This document shows, one piece after another, positions 43,186 to 52,422 of a stretch of DNA of 64,000 nucleotides (position 1 is its first letter; every line of letters begins with the position of its first letter). The notes beneath the pieces were generated by a model. It saw only the letters and a list, made by a program, of their open reading frames with translations, had not been told where the DNA came from and did no database searches. This DNA is from DASVEE01 sp036380735 (GTDB lineage: Bacteria > Acidobacteriota > Thermoanaerobaculia > Gp7-AA8). The position numbers and the translations under genes were made by a program. Location: contig DASVEE010000034.1 in NCBI GenBank assembly GCA_036380735.1, forward strand, positions 1 to 64,000, read 5' to 3'.

Positions 43186-45180
43186 ATGTCGTTCGACAAA
43201 GAGGTCTCTTCGTCTCAGGAAGAGTTCGCCCAGCTCGTGGACGCCGTTCAGGATTACGCCATCTTCCTGCTGAGTCCCGAAGGGAAGATCCGGTCGTGGA
43301 ACCGCGGCGCCGCGCGCATCATGGGCTACGACGAAGAAGAGATTGTCGGGCGCCATTTCTCCACCTTCTACGGTCCTGAGGACCTGGAAGCCAGGAAACC
43401 GCAGATGGAGCTCGAGATCGCCACGCGCGACGGCCGCGTCGAGGATGAAGGATGGCGGATCCGCAAGGATGGCCGCCGCTTCTGGGCGAACACGATCATC
43501 ACGCTCCTGCGCAACGAGTCGGGCGGCGTGCGCGGCTTTGCCAAGGTCACGCGCGACATGAGCGAGCGCCGTGAAGCCGAAGAACAGCTTCGCCACAGCA
43601 GCGAGATTTTCCGGCTCCTCGTCTCGGCCGTGCGCGACTACGCGATCTTCATGCTCGATCCCGATGGCAACGTCGCCACCTGGAACAACGGCGCGCAGAG
43701 CATCAAGGGCTACACGCCGGAAGAGATCATCGGGCGGCACTTCTCCACCTTCTACGGCGAGGAAGACATCCGGAACGGCAAGCCGGAGCGCGAGCTCGAG
43801 ATCGCCCGTGCCGAGGGGGCGGTCGAGGACGAAGGGTGGCGCCTCCGCAAGGACGGCACGCGCTTCTGGGCGAACGTGGTCATCACCGCGGTTTACGACA
43901 GCACCGGCGAGCTGCGCGGTTTCACCAAGGTCACCCGTGACATGACCGATCGGAAGATCGCCGAGGAGACGCAGCGCGCGCTCCTGGAACAGCGGGAAGC
44001 GCGGCTGCAGGCGGAAGAGGAGCGGCGGCGCGCGGAGACGTCGTACCGCGTGGCACAGGAGGCGAACCGCGCCAAGGACGAGTTCCTGATGACGCTCTCG
44101 CACGAGCTGCGCACGCCGATGACCGCCATCCTCGGCTGGGCGCGCATCCTGCCGTCCATCGCTCCCGGCGATCCGCTCTTCAACGAGGCCATCGAATCGA
44201 TCGCCGGCGGCGCGCAACTGCAGGCACGCCTCATCGACGACATCCTCGACGTTTCCCGGATCGTCGCCGGGAAGCTGCGCCTCGCGCCGGAGACGGTCGA
44301 CATCGCGCGGCTGATCATGAACGCGGTCGACGCCGTCAGTCCGACGGCGATGGCGAAGGAGATCGAGCTCACCACGTCGTTCTCACCGGCGCTGGGATCG
44401 ATGATCGTCGACGGCACCCGCATCCAGCAGGTGATCTGGAACCTCCTCTCGAACGCGGTGAAGTTCACGCCGAAGGGTGGTGCCGTGAACGTCGCGGGGC
44501 GACGGACCGCCTCGCACGTGCAGATCGCCGTGCGCGACAGCGGCGAAGGGATCGACCCCCAGTTTCTCCCGCACGTCTTCGAGCCGTTCCGTCAGGCGGA
44601 GACGCCGCAGACGCGCACCCATGGCGGTCTCGGCCTGGGACTTTCCATCGTGCGCTTCATCGCGGAGGCGCATGGAGGAACGGTGTCGGCGGAGAGCGAG
44701 GGGAAGGGGAAGGGCTCGACGTTCACCGTGACGCTGCCGGTGCGCGCGCTCGCCACCGGCGATTCCCCGATCAAGAACTCCCTCGGCGAGACCTTCATGC
44801 ACGGCGCCCGGCTGCGCGGCGTGGAGATCGTGCTCGTCGATGACGACCACGAGACGCGCAAGATGGTCTCGGCGGTGCTCCGCGCGGCCGGGGCGAGCCT
44901 GGTGGCGGTCGATTCCGCCCCGGCGGCTCTGAGCTCGATCGACCAGCACCGCCCCGAGCTGGTCATCACGGACATCGCCATGCCCGAAATGGACGGCTAC
45001 GCCCTCCTGCGAACTCTGCGAAGCCGCGAATACGGCCCCGGGCTGAAGATCCTGGCCCTCTCGGCGTTCCCCGCCGGCGGCGAAGCCAGCGGCTTCAACG
45101 GCTACCTGACCAAACCGATCGATCCCTTCCGCCTGGTGGATGAAGTGGAAAAGATGACGCTCAAGGCCAGCGCGTGCTGA
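43186..45180 (+). CDS. Hybrid sensor histidine kinase with two PAS domains
   Basis: A 664-residue cytoplasmic hybrid kinase. Two nearly duplicate PAS-PAC units occupy residues about 10-130 and 140-260, both containing GRHFSTFYG and VEDEGWR. A coiled linker leads to HisKA (FLMTLSHELRTPMTAILGW) and HATPase (VIWNLLSNAVKFTPKGG; GLGLGLSIVRFIAEAHGG). A receiver domain ends the protein, with Asp in VITDIAMPEMDGY and Lys in GYLTKPIDPF. AGGAGA lies 10 bases before ATG 43186. No output regulator is adjacent. Confidence 0.94.
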   Translation: MSFDKEVSSSQEEFAQLVDAVQDYAIFLLSPEGKIRSWNRGAARIMGYDEEEIVGRHFSTFYGPEDLEARKPQMELEIATRDGRVEDEGWRIRKDGRRFWANTIITLLRNESGGVRGFAKVTRDMSERREAEEQLRHSSEIFRLLVSAVRDYAIFMLDPDGNVATWNNGAQSIKGYTPEEIIGRHFSTFYGEEDIRNGKPERELEIARAEGAVEDEGWRLRKDGTRFWANVVITAVYDSTGELRGFTKVTRDMTDRKIAEETQRALLEQREARLQAEEERRRAETSYRVAQEANRAKDEFLMTLSHELRTPMTAILGWARILPSIAPGDPLFNEAIESIAGGAQLQARLIDDILDVSRIVAGKLRLAPETVDIARLIMNAVDAVSPTAMAKEIELTTSFSPALGSMIVDGTRIQQVIWNLLSNAVKFTPKGGAVNVAGRRTASHVQIAVRDSGEGIDPQFLPHVFEPFRQAETPQTRTHGGLGLGLSIVRFIAEAHGGTVSAESEGKGKGSTFTVTLPVRALATGDSPIKNSLGETFMHGARLRGVEIVLVDDDHETRKMVSAVLRAAGASLVAVDSAPAALSSIDQHRPELVITDIAMPEMDGYALLRTLRSREYGPGLKILALSAFPAGGEASGFNGYLTKPIDPFRLVDEVEKMTLKASAC

Positions 45181-45186
45181 GGGGCG

Positions 45187-45266
45187 GGGAACGATAGGAC
45201 GAATAGGACCAATAGGACAGATGGGACAAATAGGACGGTTTGATCCTGTCCTAGTCGTCCTATTTT
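45187..45266. repeat. 9-bp inverted repeat element between convergent genes
   Basis: The left arm starts GGGAACGATAGGACG and runs to 45239. The right arm 45245-45266 is short (GATCCTGTCCTAGTCGTCC). It lies between the hybrid kinase and the PAP2-like gene and probably acts as a shared 3' hairpin. Confidence 0.85.
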
Positions 45267-45267
45267 T

Positions 45268-45819
45268 CTAGGCCCAAACCGCCCACAACCCACCGCCCAG
45301 GCCGATCGTGAAACCGGCCGCTACCTCGGCCCAGGTGTGGCGTTTCAGGCGGGTGCGGGACCACGCCAGGGCCAGCAGCACGGCCGCGGCGAGGGGCAGC
45401 GCCAGGGGAAAAGCGTCCGTCAGGGCGACCGCGCAGAAGGTTCCGAACAGCAAATGCAAAGAAACTTTCAGCCAGCGGGACAGCAAAATTCCGATCAGCA
45501 TCATCACGGCTGAGACGGCCGGCCCGCGCAAAAGGTGGGGGGGAGCCCCTGCCGAGCGCAGCACGAAAACCGCCGCGACGAGCAGCGGAACGGCCGCCAC
45601 ATACAGCCAGCGCCGCTGCTCCGGGCGCGACACATCGAAGTCGCTCCAGGTGCCGCGGCGCATCTGAAAAAGGATGACGATCGTGAGCGGAATCAGCGTC
45701 GTCGCGACCAGCATCAGAGCCCACATCCAGTGACGGGTGAGCAGGGCGACGGTGAGGGGGATGAGGACGAGCGGATGGGCCGCGATCGAGACCGCTCTGG
45801 CCACCCGCAAACTGTTCAT
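45268..45819 (-). CDS. PAP2-like membrane phosphatase-related protein
   Basis: A 183-residue protein with five to six predicted membrane helices. The late segment SRTRLKRHTWAEVAAGFTIG resembles the third PAP2 motif (SRxxxxxHxxxD), with Glu in place of Asp. KVSLHLLFGTFCAVALTD recalls the second motif (SxHxxF). The first motif (KxxxxxxRP) is not clear, although RRGTWSDFDVSRPEQRRWL may correspond. It could dephosphorylate a lipid phosphate, or be a non-catalytic relative. Confidence 0.7.
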   Translation of the reverse strand: MNSLRVARAVSIAAHPLVLIPLTVALLTRHWMWALMLVATTLIPLTIVILFQMRRGTWSDFDVSRPEQRRWLYVAAVPLLVAAVFVLRSAGAPPHLLRGPAVSAVMMLIGILLSRWLKVSLHLLFGTFCAVALTDAFPLALPLAAAVLLALAWSRTRLKRHTWAEVAAGFTIGLGGGLWAVWA

Positions 45820-45862
45820 TCCAAAAGGAATCGGCGGTTGGGAAGCCCCAACCGCCGACGAG

Positions 45863-46057
45863 CTAGCGGGCCGCTTTCTTGATGGCGCCCGAGCGGATGC
45901 AACGGGTGCAGACCTGCATCCGCTTCACCGACGATCCGACCATGACGCGGACGCGCTGCAGATTCGGCATCCAGCGACGGCTCGAAACGTTGTGGGCGTG
46001 GCTGATCCGGTTTCCGAAAACCGGTGCCTTGCCGCAGACTTCGCACATTTTTGCCAT
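45863..46057 (-). CDS. rpmB: 50S ribosomal protein L28
   Basis: A 64-residue L28 of the zinc-binding type, with Cys pairs CEVCG and CTRCI. It has the conserved GNRISHAHNVSSRRWMPN. GGGAG lies before the ATG. A TTGCGC-17-TACAAT promoter is visible upstream on the minus strand. Confidence 0.97.
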   Translation of the reverse strand: MAKMCEVCGKAPVFGNRISHAHNVSSRRWMPNLQRVRVMVGSSVKRMQVCTRCIRSGAIKKAAR

Positions 46058-46090
46058 GAATTACTCCCTTGAATAACGCGAAAGGTGTGG

Positions 46091-46119
46091 ATTGTAATCA
46101 TCAGGGCGCTTTCGCGCAA
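46091..46119 (-). promoter_or_regulatory. Probable rpmB promoter
   Basis: On the minus strand TTGCGC (46119-46114) and TACAAT (46096-46091) are separated by 17 bases, and the -10 is 33 bases before the rpmB ATG. Confidence 0.45.
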
Positions 46120-46171
46120 CCGGGTCACGGCAAACGCGGGCAGTAGCGCCACTTATCGAATTCAGGTGTAG

Positions 46172-46200
46172 TTGACACCGAAAATTAAACGTTGTAATTT
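46172..46200 (+). promoter_or_regulatory. Sigma-70-type promoter of pilMNOPQ
   Basis: TTGACA (46172-46177) and TAATTT (46195-46200) are 17 bases apart in an AT-rich patch, 60 bases before pilM. It is the clearest housekeeping promoter in the window. Confidence 0.7.
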
Positions 46201-46260
46201 CGCTTCACCTTTCGAGACATCCGGAGCCGCGAGTGGTGAGTGAGATGGATGGGGTGAGCG

Positions 46261-47319
46261 GTGTTCTTCTCAAAGAGCAAAAACGTCGTAGGCCTTGATA
46301 TTGGCTCCTCGGCAATCAAATTAGTTGAGCTGAAGGAGAAAAAAGGCGGCGCGTACCAGCTTGTCAAGCTGGGTGCCGAACGCCTGTCCCCGGAGGCCAT
46401 CGTCGACGGATCGATCATGGACTCGTCTCTCGTTGTCGAGACGATCCAGAAATTGAACTCCGACCAAAACGTCAAGAATTCCAACTTCGCGACGTCTTTG
46501 TCCGGACATTCCGTCATCATCAAGAAAATCACTCTTCCGGCCATGTCGCCGGAGGAGCTTGCCGAGTCGATTCAATGGGAAGCCGAGCAGTACATTCCCT
46601 TCGACATCAACGACGTGAACCTCGACTACGTCCCTCTGACGGCGCCGGGTACCGGTGACAACATCGATGTCATCCTCGTCGCGGTCAAGAAGGAGAAGAT
46701 CAACGACTACACGTCGGTGATCAGCCAGACCGGCAAGGTCGCGGTTCTCGTCGACGTCGACGCGTTCGCGTTGCAGAACGCGTACGAGATCAACTACGAC
46801 ATCGACGACGGCAAGGTGCTGGCGCTGGTCAACGTCGGCGCCTCGGTCACGAACGTGAACGTCCTCTCGGGCGGCACGTCGCTCTTCTGGCGCGACATCA
46901 CGTTCGGCGGCAACCAGTACACCGACGCGATCCAGCGCGAGCTCAGCCTCTCCTTCGAGCAGGCGGAAGAGCTCAAGCGGGGCCGTCAGGTCGCCGACTA
47001 CAGCATTCAGCAGGTCATCCCGATCCTCAACTCGGTCTCCGAAGACTTTGCGGGCGAGCTGAGGAAAACCCTCGACTTCTTCACCGCGACGTCCGGTGCC
47101 GAGCGCGTCGACGAGATCGTCCTCGCCGGCGGAGGCTCCGGGGTGCTGAACCTCGACGCCACGCTGCGCGACAAGTTCGGCATCCCCGTGACGATCATGG
47201 ACCCCTTCCGGAAAATCACCGTCGACGAGAGCCAATTCAACCCCGAGGAACTGGCTGAGATTGCGCCGAGCATGGCGATCGCCGTCGGCCTGGCCATGCG
47301 GAAGTTGGGGGACGCTTGA
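46261..47319 (+). CDS. pilM: Type IV pilus assembly protein PilM
   Basis: A 352-residue actin-like cytoplasmic protein of the type IV pilus alignment complex. The nucleotide-binding phosphate 1 loop is VVGLDIGSSAIKLVELKE, phosphate 2 is ALVNVGASVTNVNVL and the adenosine motif is IVLAGGGSGVLNLD. PilM binds the PilN N-terminus and links it to the motor. It starts at GTG and its stop overlaps the pilN start (TTGA). Confidence 0.95.
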   Translation: MFFSKSKNVVGLDIGSSAIKLVELKEKKGGAYQLVKLGAERLSPEAIVDGSIMDSSLVVETIQKLNSDQNVKNSNFATSLSGHSVIIKKITLPAMSPEELAESIQWEAEQYIPFDINDVNLDYVPLTAPGTGDNIDVILVAVKKEKINDYTSVISQTGKVAVLVDVDAFALQNAYEINYDIDDGKVLALVNVGASVTNVNVLSGGTSLFWRDITFGGNQYTDAIQRELSLSFEQAEELKRGRQVADYSIQQVIPILNSVSEDFAGELRKTLDFFTATSGAERVDEIVLAGGGSGVLNLDATLRDKFGIPVTIMDPFRKITVDESQFNPEELAEIAPSMAIAVGLAMRKLGDA

Positions 47320-47987
47320 TCAAGATCAACTTAGTGCGGGAAGGGCGGGCGGTTCGCGGAGGGGGCGCAGCTCCCACGGCGGCCGGGATCTCGTCGGCCC
47401 CCGCCAACATCAACAACATTCTCCTCCTAGGGTTCCTGGTCCTCGGCGTCCTCGCCGCGGCCGGCTACTGGCTCTGGACCAGAGGCGAGCTCACCCGCAA
47501 ACAGGGCGAGGTCGCGCAGCGGCAGGAGATCGCCGCCAAGCTCGAGTCGATCATCAAGGAAGTCGACGACTACCAGAAGCGGAAGGACAACCTTCAGAAG
47601 CGCATCGATCTCATCAATGAGCTGAAGAAGAACCAGAAAGGTCCCGTCCGCATCATGGACCAGATCAGCCGGAACCTTCCGGACCTCGTCTGGCTCGACC
47701 AGATGTCGATCAACGAGGGGAGGGTCGCGGTCACCGGCCGCGGTCTCAACCCGAACGCGATCGCCAACTTCATCGAGAACATTAAGAACGATCCGTATTT
47801 CGAGGAGCCGGAAGTCGGTGAGGTGTCGCAGGTCAGCGCGGCGCCGCTGGTCTACTCGTTCAACATGGAGTTCGCGTTCGCTTACACGCCGAAGGGTGCC
47901 GCAGACGGCTCCGCGGCGACGGACACGGCCGCCACGACGACGACGACCACCACCACGACCGGCACCACGACCGCCCCAACGCCGTAA
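47316..47987 (+). CDS. pilN: Type IV pilus assembly protein PilN
   Basis: A 223-residue inner-membrane protein. The conserved N-terminal IKINLVREGR is the PilM-binding motif; here it starts at TTG. One membrane helix (NNILLLGFLVLGVLAAAGYW) is followed by a coiled coil (KLESIIKEVDDYQKRKDN) and a ferredoxin-like periplasmic domain (MSINEGRVAVTGRGLNPNA). The C-terminal 25 residues are a Thr-rich low-complexity tail that is unusual for the family. Confidence 0.93.
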   Translation: MIKINLVREGRAVRGGGAAPTAAGISSAPANINNILLLGFLVLGVLAAAGYWLWTRGELTRKQGEVAQRQEIAAKLESIIKEVDDYQKRKDNLQKRIDLINELKKNQKGPVRIMDQISRNLPDLVWLDQMSINEGRVAVTGRGLNPNAIANFIENIKNDPYFEEPEVGEVSQVSAAPLVYSFNMEFAFAYTPKGAADGSAATDTAATTTTTTTTTGTTTAPTP

Positions 47988-48002
47988 CCGCAGGAGATCC
48001 CG

Positions 48003-48647
48003 ATGGCAGTGACGCTCGACGACAAACCATGGTGGGTTGGGCTGGCAATAGGCCTGGTCCTGGCCGCCGCCTGCGTGTTCGGGGTGGAGTACGCGGTCGT
48101 CTCCGATATCAAGGAAGAGATTCGCGGTGCCGAATCGCAGATCGAAGAACTGGACAAGAAGATTCAGCAGGGACGGGCTGCCGAGCAGAAGCTCCCGCAG
48201 TTCCGTGAAGAAGTGAAGCGCCTCGAGCTGGAGCTCGAGAAGCTCCGCCGCATCCTGCCTTCCACCCGCAACACCGAGGAAATCATCAAGAAGATCAAAT
48301 CTCTCGTCGATCAGGGCGAGTTCGTGCTGCGCCGCCTGAGCTTCCCGAAGCTCGGCGACCGAAAGGCCACGTCCGATCCGTACGCGGAATGGCCGGTGTC
48401 GGTGCAGGTCGACGGCCGCTATCACGACCTCGCCATCCTCTTCAATCGCCTCGGCAACTTCTCGCGCATCATGAACGTGGAGAACATCGAGATCCGCGCC
48501 CTCCCGGCGCAGGTCGAGCGCACGATCAGCTCGAGCTTCATCGCCAAGACGTTCGTCTACGTCGAGCCTGAAGAAGAGGAAGAGGACACCAAGAAGCCGG
48601 GCGAGAAGAAGACTGACGGCGCGGCGGCCGACGGGGGCGAAGGATGA
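48003..48647 (+). CDS. pilO: Type IV pilus assembly protein PilO
   Basis: A 214-residue inner-membrane protein with one helix (VGLAIGLVLAAACVFGVEY) and a long coiled coil (EEIRGAESQIEELDKKI to LELEKLRRILP). The periplasmic ferredoxin-like domain includes PVSVQVDGRYHDLAILFNRL and FSRIMNVENIEIRAL. It pairs with PilN. The C-terminus is Glu/Lys-rich. AGGAGA precedes the ATG; the stop overlaps the pilP ATG. Confidence 0.93.
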   Translation: MAVTLDDKPWWVGLAIGLVLAAACVFGVEYAVVSDIKEEIRGAESQIEELDKKIQQGRAAEQKLPQFREEVKRLELELEKLRRILPSTRNTEEIIKKIKSLVDQGEFVLRRLSFPKLGDRKATSDPYAEWPVSVQVDGRYHDLAILFNRLGNFSRIMNVENIEIRALPAQVERTISSSFIAKTFVYVEPEEEEEDTKKPGEKKTDGAAADGGEG

Positions 48648-49162
48648 GGCGCATGAAGATCCAGTTCGCGGTGTCGCTGCTGCTGGTGGTCGCGGCCGTG
48701 GCCACGACCGTGGCGCAGACGACGACCGGCACGACCGGGACGTCGACGGGCGACACGGCCGGCACCAACGTGCAGCAGACCCTCGAGGAGATCCTCGAGG
48801 AGCCGGCGACCGCCGATACGTACCGCTACGATCCTCAGGGACGGCGCGATCCGTTCCGCTCTCTCGTCGGACCGGCTCCGAAGCTCGAGCCGGGGCAGCG
48901 CCCGCCGGGGCTGCCGGGCTTCATGATCGACGAGATGAAGCTGCAGGGCATCGTCCGGACCCGCAACAGCGGTCTGGTCGCGATGATCAACGGTCCGGAC
49001 AACAAGGGCTATCTGATGAAGGTCGGTGACAAGGTCCTCGACGGCGAGGTCATTCGCATTACTACCTCCTCGGTGGTTTTCCGCCAGGAGGTGAACGATC
49101 CCACGCGCATCGAGCGGTACCGTGAGGTCGTCAAGGATCTGAATCCGCCGGAGAAGAAATAG
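48644..49162 (+). CDS. pilP: Type IV pilus assembly protein PilP
   Basis: A 172-residue exported protein linking PilN/PilO to the PilQ secretin. The signal peptide (IQFAVSLLLVVAAVATTVAQ) has no lipobox Cys, although many PilP proteins are lipoproteins. The typical YRYDPQGRRDPFRSLV is followed by the beta-sandwich domain with LQGIVRTRNSGLVAMI and GYLMKVGDKVLDGEVIRI. Confidence 0.93.
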   Translation: MRRMKIQFAVSLLLVVAAVATTVAQTTTGTTGTSTGDTAGTNVQQTLEEILEEPATADTYRYDPQGRRDPFRSLVGPAPKLEPGQRPPGLPGFMIDEMKLQGIVRTRNSGLVAMINGPDNKGYLMKVGDKVLDGEVIRITTSSVVFRQEVNDPTRIERYREVVKDLNPPEKK

Positions 49163-49192
49163 CGTGCCGTGCCTGGGCGTGTGGAGGGCGAG

Positions 49193-51808
49193 ATGGTGAA
49201 GGTAGGAAGTATGAGAAGAGCCAAGCGAATCCTGCTGGTAGCGAGCGTGCTCGTCGCGAGTGTGGGATCTGCGGACGCGGGGCTGTTCAAGCGGAAGGCG
49301 GATAAGCCCGTCCAGGCCGCGGCGGCGCCGATGTCACTGACCGCGATCGAGCTCTATGGCTCGCGCGTTCTGTTGCAGACCAGCGGCGCACCGGCCTATA
49401 CCTCCTACAGTCCGTCACCGAACGTGTTCGTGGTCGATCTGACCGGGACCGGACGGCCGGCGGCGCTGAGCATTCCGACGACGCTTCCCGCGTCGCTGGC
49501 GTCGCTCACCGCCGAGGAAGTAGTGGAGATGGGCAGCCGCCTGACACGCGTGACGTTCCGCCTCACCGAGAGCTTCGCCCCGCAGGCGTCAGCGATCGAC
49601 GGCGCGGTCATGGTCACGCTGCCTGCATCCGCGGCAACAGCCGTTGCGGCCGCGGACCGGCAGCCCGATGCGGTCATCAGTGTCCCGGCTGTGAGCGAGC
49701 CGGTGATGCAGACGGTCGCCGAGCCGGCACCGGAGCCGGTCGTCGAGACGCTCGCACCCGCGGCGACGCAGGTTGCGGCGATCGTCGAGGAAGCGCCTGC
49801 CGAGCCGCTGCAGAAAGCAAAGAATGTCCGCCGGGTCGAGACGGCCACTGTCGATGGTGACGTGGAGGTCCGCATCTCCGGCGACGGCTCGATGACGTAC
49901 AAAGCTTTCCGCCTGGAGAGCCCGTCGCGTCTCGTGGTCGACCTGACCGGTGTGAAGAACGCCGTGGCGAAGAGCAACGTCGCCGTGGACGACGACATCG
50001 TGAAGCGCGTGCGTGTCGCGCAGTTCAAGACCGCACCGGAGCCGGTGACGCGCGTCGTCATCGACCTCTCCAGCAAGAGCGAATACACGATCCGGAACGT
50101 TGGTGACTCGGTCCGCGTCTCGTTCGGCGCCGCGCAGTTCAAGGCTTCCGAGCCGGTGCGCGCGTCGCAGCCGATTCGTGCCGCCGAGCCGCCGGTCCGC
50201 GTCGCCGAAGCCAAACCGGCTCCGGTGGCCGCTCGCACCAGCGACGTGCCGAAGCCGGCGATGACGAAGATCGAGATCATCGACGAGACGGCGGCCGCAG
50301 CGCCGAAAGTGACGCCGCGGACGCCGGACTCGCAGATGCGGGCCGACATCCCGTCGCAGATCCCCGTCGTCGCCGAGAACGCCACCGGCTGGCAGGTGCC
50401 GACGTCGAACGGCAACACCACGATCACGCCGCTCGCCTCGCCCGCGCCGAAGGGTGCGCGCTCGGTCATCAACTCGCCGCTCGATCAGGCACCGCCCGAT
50501 ACGCGCCGCAATAACGAAGACGTCTTCCAGGATGCGCAGCAGCAACAGCAGCTCGCCGGTTCGATGAACCAGCCGGGCCGGCAGCTCAGCGGCACGGGCC
50601 GTCAGTTCACGGGTGAGCCGATCTCGCTCGCGCTCAAGGACGCCGACATCAAGGACGTCCTCCGCACCTTCGCGCAGCTCACCGGTCTGAACATCGCCGT
50701 CGATCCGGGCGTCACCGGTCAGGTCACGGTCGACTTCGTCGAAGTGCCGTGGGACCAGGCGCTCGATCTCATCCTCCGCCAGAACGGCCTCACGTACGTC
50801 CTCGAGGGCAACGTGATGCGCGTCGGCCGCATCGAGCGCATCCGCCAGGAAGCACGCGAGATGCAGGACCTGCAGGAGCAGGAGCGCATCAACGTTCCGC
50901 TGACGACGCTGAGCTTCAAGCTCTCCTACGCCCGCGCGGCGGAAGTGGCGGCGGTGCTCGGCTCGATGGCTTCGCCGCGAGCGCGCATCATCGTCGACGC
51001 CCGCACCAACCAGCTCATCATCAGTGAGATCCCGCAGTACCTGCAGACGATGCGCAACCTCATCGAGACGCTCGACGTGCCGACCCGGCAGGTCGTCATC
51101 GAGGCGCGCATCGTCGAGACGTCGAAGCTCTTCCAGCAGCAGTACGGCTTCAACTGGGGCTTCGACGGACTGCTCGATCCGACGGTCGGCACCGGCACCG
51201 GTCTCGTCTTCCCGAACCGCATCAGCTTCGTGGGCGGTCCGTTCGAGTTCGGTCCCGGCGATCCGGTCATCTCCTTCTCCTTCTCCGACGTCCTCGGCAC
51301 CTTCAACCTCGACTTCGCGCTCAACGCGTTCGAGCAGGAAGGTCTCGTGAAGGTCATCTCGGCACCGCGCGTCACGACGCAGGACAACACCGCGGCCGAG
51401 ATCCAGAGCGGTTTCCAGATTCCGTATCAGACACGCATCAACTTCACGACGACGGTCGTCTACCTCGACGCGACGCTGCGCCTTTCGGTCACGCCGCAGA
51501 TCACCGAGGCCGGCACGGTCATCATGGACATCTCGCTGCAGAAGAACGAGCCGGCCACCGGTCTCGCAATCGAAGGCGCGGCCGGTACGCCTCTCACGAC
51601 GCGTCAGGCCAGGACACGCCTGATGGTGCGCGACGGCGGCACGGCCGTGATCGCCGGCATCTATCAGGCCACGGACAACAATGCACAATTCCGGGTGCCG
51701 TTCATTCACCAGATTCCCATCATCGGGAACCTGTTCAAGTCGCACAATGTGCAGACGCGGCACGATGAGCTGCTGATCTTCATCACGCCGAAGATCGTGC
51801 GCGGATGA
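49193..51808 (+). CDS. pilQ: Type IV pilus secretin PilQ
   Basis: An 871-residue outer-membrane secretin through which the pilus passes. ATG 49193 has GGAGGG upstream; ATG 49211 is an alternative. Signal peptide RILLVASVLVASVGSADA. Two AMIN domains for peptidoglycan binding are visible (ELYGSRVLLQTSGAPAY; VRISGDGSMTYKAFRL), each ending in a VVDLTG pair. A Pro/Ala-rich linker leads to the N0/STN domain (ISLALKDADIKDVLRTF), N1 (SFKLSYARAAEVAAVLG) and the secretin core (TRQVVIEARIVETSKLF, VISAPRVTTQDNTAAEIQ, RDGGTAVIAGIYQ, HQIPIIGNLFKSH). Confidence 0.96.
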   Translation: MVKVGSMRRAKRILLVASVLVASVGSADAGLFKRKADKPVQAAAAPMSLTAIELYGSRVLLQTSGAPAYTSYSPSPNVFVVDLTGTGRPAALSIPTTLPASLASLTAEEVVEMGSRLTRVTFRLTESFAPQASAIDGAVMVTLPASAATAVAAADRQPDAVISVPAVSEPVMQTVAEPAPEPVVETLAPAATQVAAIVEEAPAEPLQKAKNVRRVETATVDGDVEVRISGDGSMTYKAFRLESPSRLVVDLTGVKNAVAKSNVAVDDDIVKRVRVAQFKTAPEPVTRVVIDLSSKSEYTIRNVGDSVRVSFGAAQFKASEPVRASQPIRAAEPPVRVAEAKPAPVAARTSDVPKPAMTKIEIIDETAAAAPKVTPRTPDSQMRADIPSQIPVVAENATGWQVPTSNGNTTITPLASPAPKGARSVINSPLDQAPPDTRRNNEDVFQDAQQQQQLAGSMNQPGRQLSGTGRQFTGEPISLALKDADIKDVLRTFAQLTGLNIAVDPGVTGQVTVDFVEVPWDQALDLILRQNGLTYVLEGNVMRVGRIERIRQEAREMQDLQEQERINVPLTTLSFKLSYARAAEVAAVLGSMASPRARIIVDARTNQLIISEIPQYLQTMRNLIETLDVPTRQVVIEARIVETSKLFQQQYGFNWGFDGLLDPTVGTGTGLVFPNRISFVGGPFEFGPGDPVISFSFSDVLGTFNLDFALNAFEQEGLVKVISAPRVTTQDNTAAEIQSGFQIPYQTRINFTTTVVYLDATLRLSVTPQITEAGTVIMDISLQKNEPATGLAIEGAAGTPLTTRQARTRLMVRDGGTAVIAGIYQATDNNAQFRVPFIHQIPIIGNLFKSHNVQTRHDELLIFITPKIVRG

Positions 51809-51831
51809 TGAGCGGGGGGGCTGGAGGGCGT

Positions 51832-52404
51832 ATGAACATGAACCAGATGAAAACGATCAAGACATTACTGGTCGCCATGACGGCGGCAGCGGTATTCGGT
51901 TGCAGCGGCGGTGAGCTCACCGACAACGCCTCACCGGTGGAGCTCGTGGCCAACACGAGCCAGAATCTCCACCAGCTCAGCATCAACGGCGGCGACGGCT
52001 GCGAGCAGCCGGTGGGCACGGTGGAGTTCCTCGCCATCCCGAAGAACCCGACGTCCACCGGCGACTTCCTCGACGTGCGCGTGCAGCGCTACCGCGTCTC
52101 GTACGTGCGCACGGACGGAGGAACCGCCGTTCCGGCGTCGTTCACCCGTTCGGCGGACACGCTGGTCACCGCCGGCGGCGGACCGCAGAGCTTCAGCAGC
52201 TTTCTCATCGTCCAGCCGGGCGCGTACTTCCAGTCGCCGTTCGCCGCTCTGCAGACGGGCGACGGACGCGATCCGGTCACCCGCCAGCCTTTCGTTCGCA
52301 TGGACGTCATCATCGAGTTCTTCGGTGAGACGCTGGGCGGCGACAACGTCAAGACCACCACTCGTTTTTCACTCGATTTCTGCGTCAGCTGCGGCTGCTT
52401 CTAA
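51832..52404 (+). CDS. Lipoprotein of unknown function in the pilus cluster
   Basis: A 190-residue lipoprotein (signal TLLVAMTAAAVFGCSGG). GGAGGG lies a few bases before ATG 51832. The mature protein is predicted beta-rich, contains VDVIIEFFGETLGG-like strands, and ends in a Cys-rich tail FCVSCGCF. It begins 24 bases after pilQ and precedes another lipoprotein with IPT domains, so it is probably transcribed with the pilus genes. No family recognised; a secretin partner or surface subunit is possible. Confidence 0.7.
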   Translation: MNMNQMKTIKTLLVAMTAAAVFGCSGGELTDNASPVELVANTSQNLHQLSINGGDGCEQPVGTVEFLAIPKNPTSTGDFLDVRVQRYRVSYVRTDGGTAVPASFTRSADTLVTAGGGPQSFSSFLIVQPGAYFQSPFAALQTGDGRDPVTRQPFVRMDVIIEFFGETLGGDNVKTTTRFSLDFCVSCGCF

Positions 52405-52422
52405 GGGCGGGGGAGTACTTCA

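Noticed and set aside
49589..51763. 724-codon minus-strand frame opposite pilQ
   Set aside because: Shadow of the secretin gene; Arg/Asp/Val-rich with no domain.
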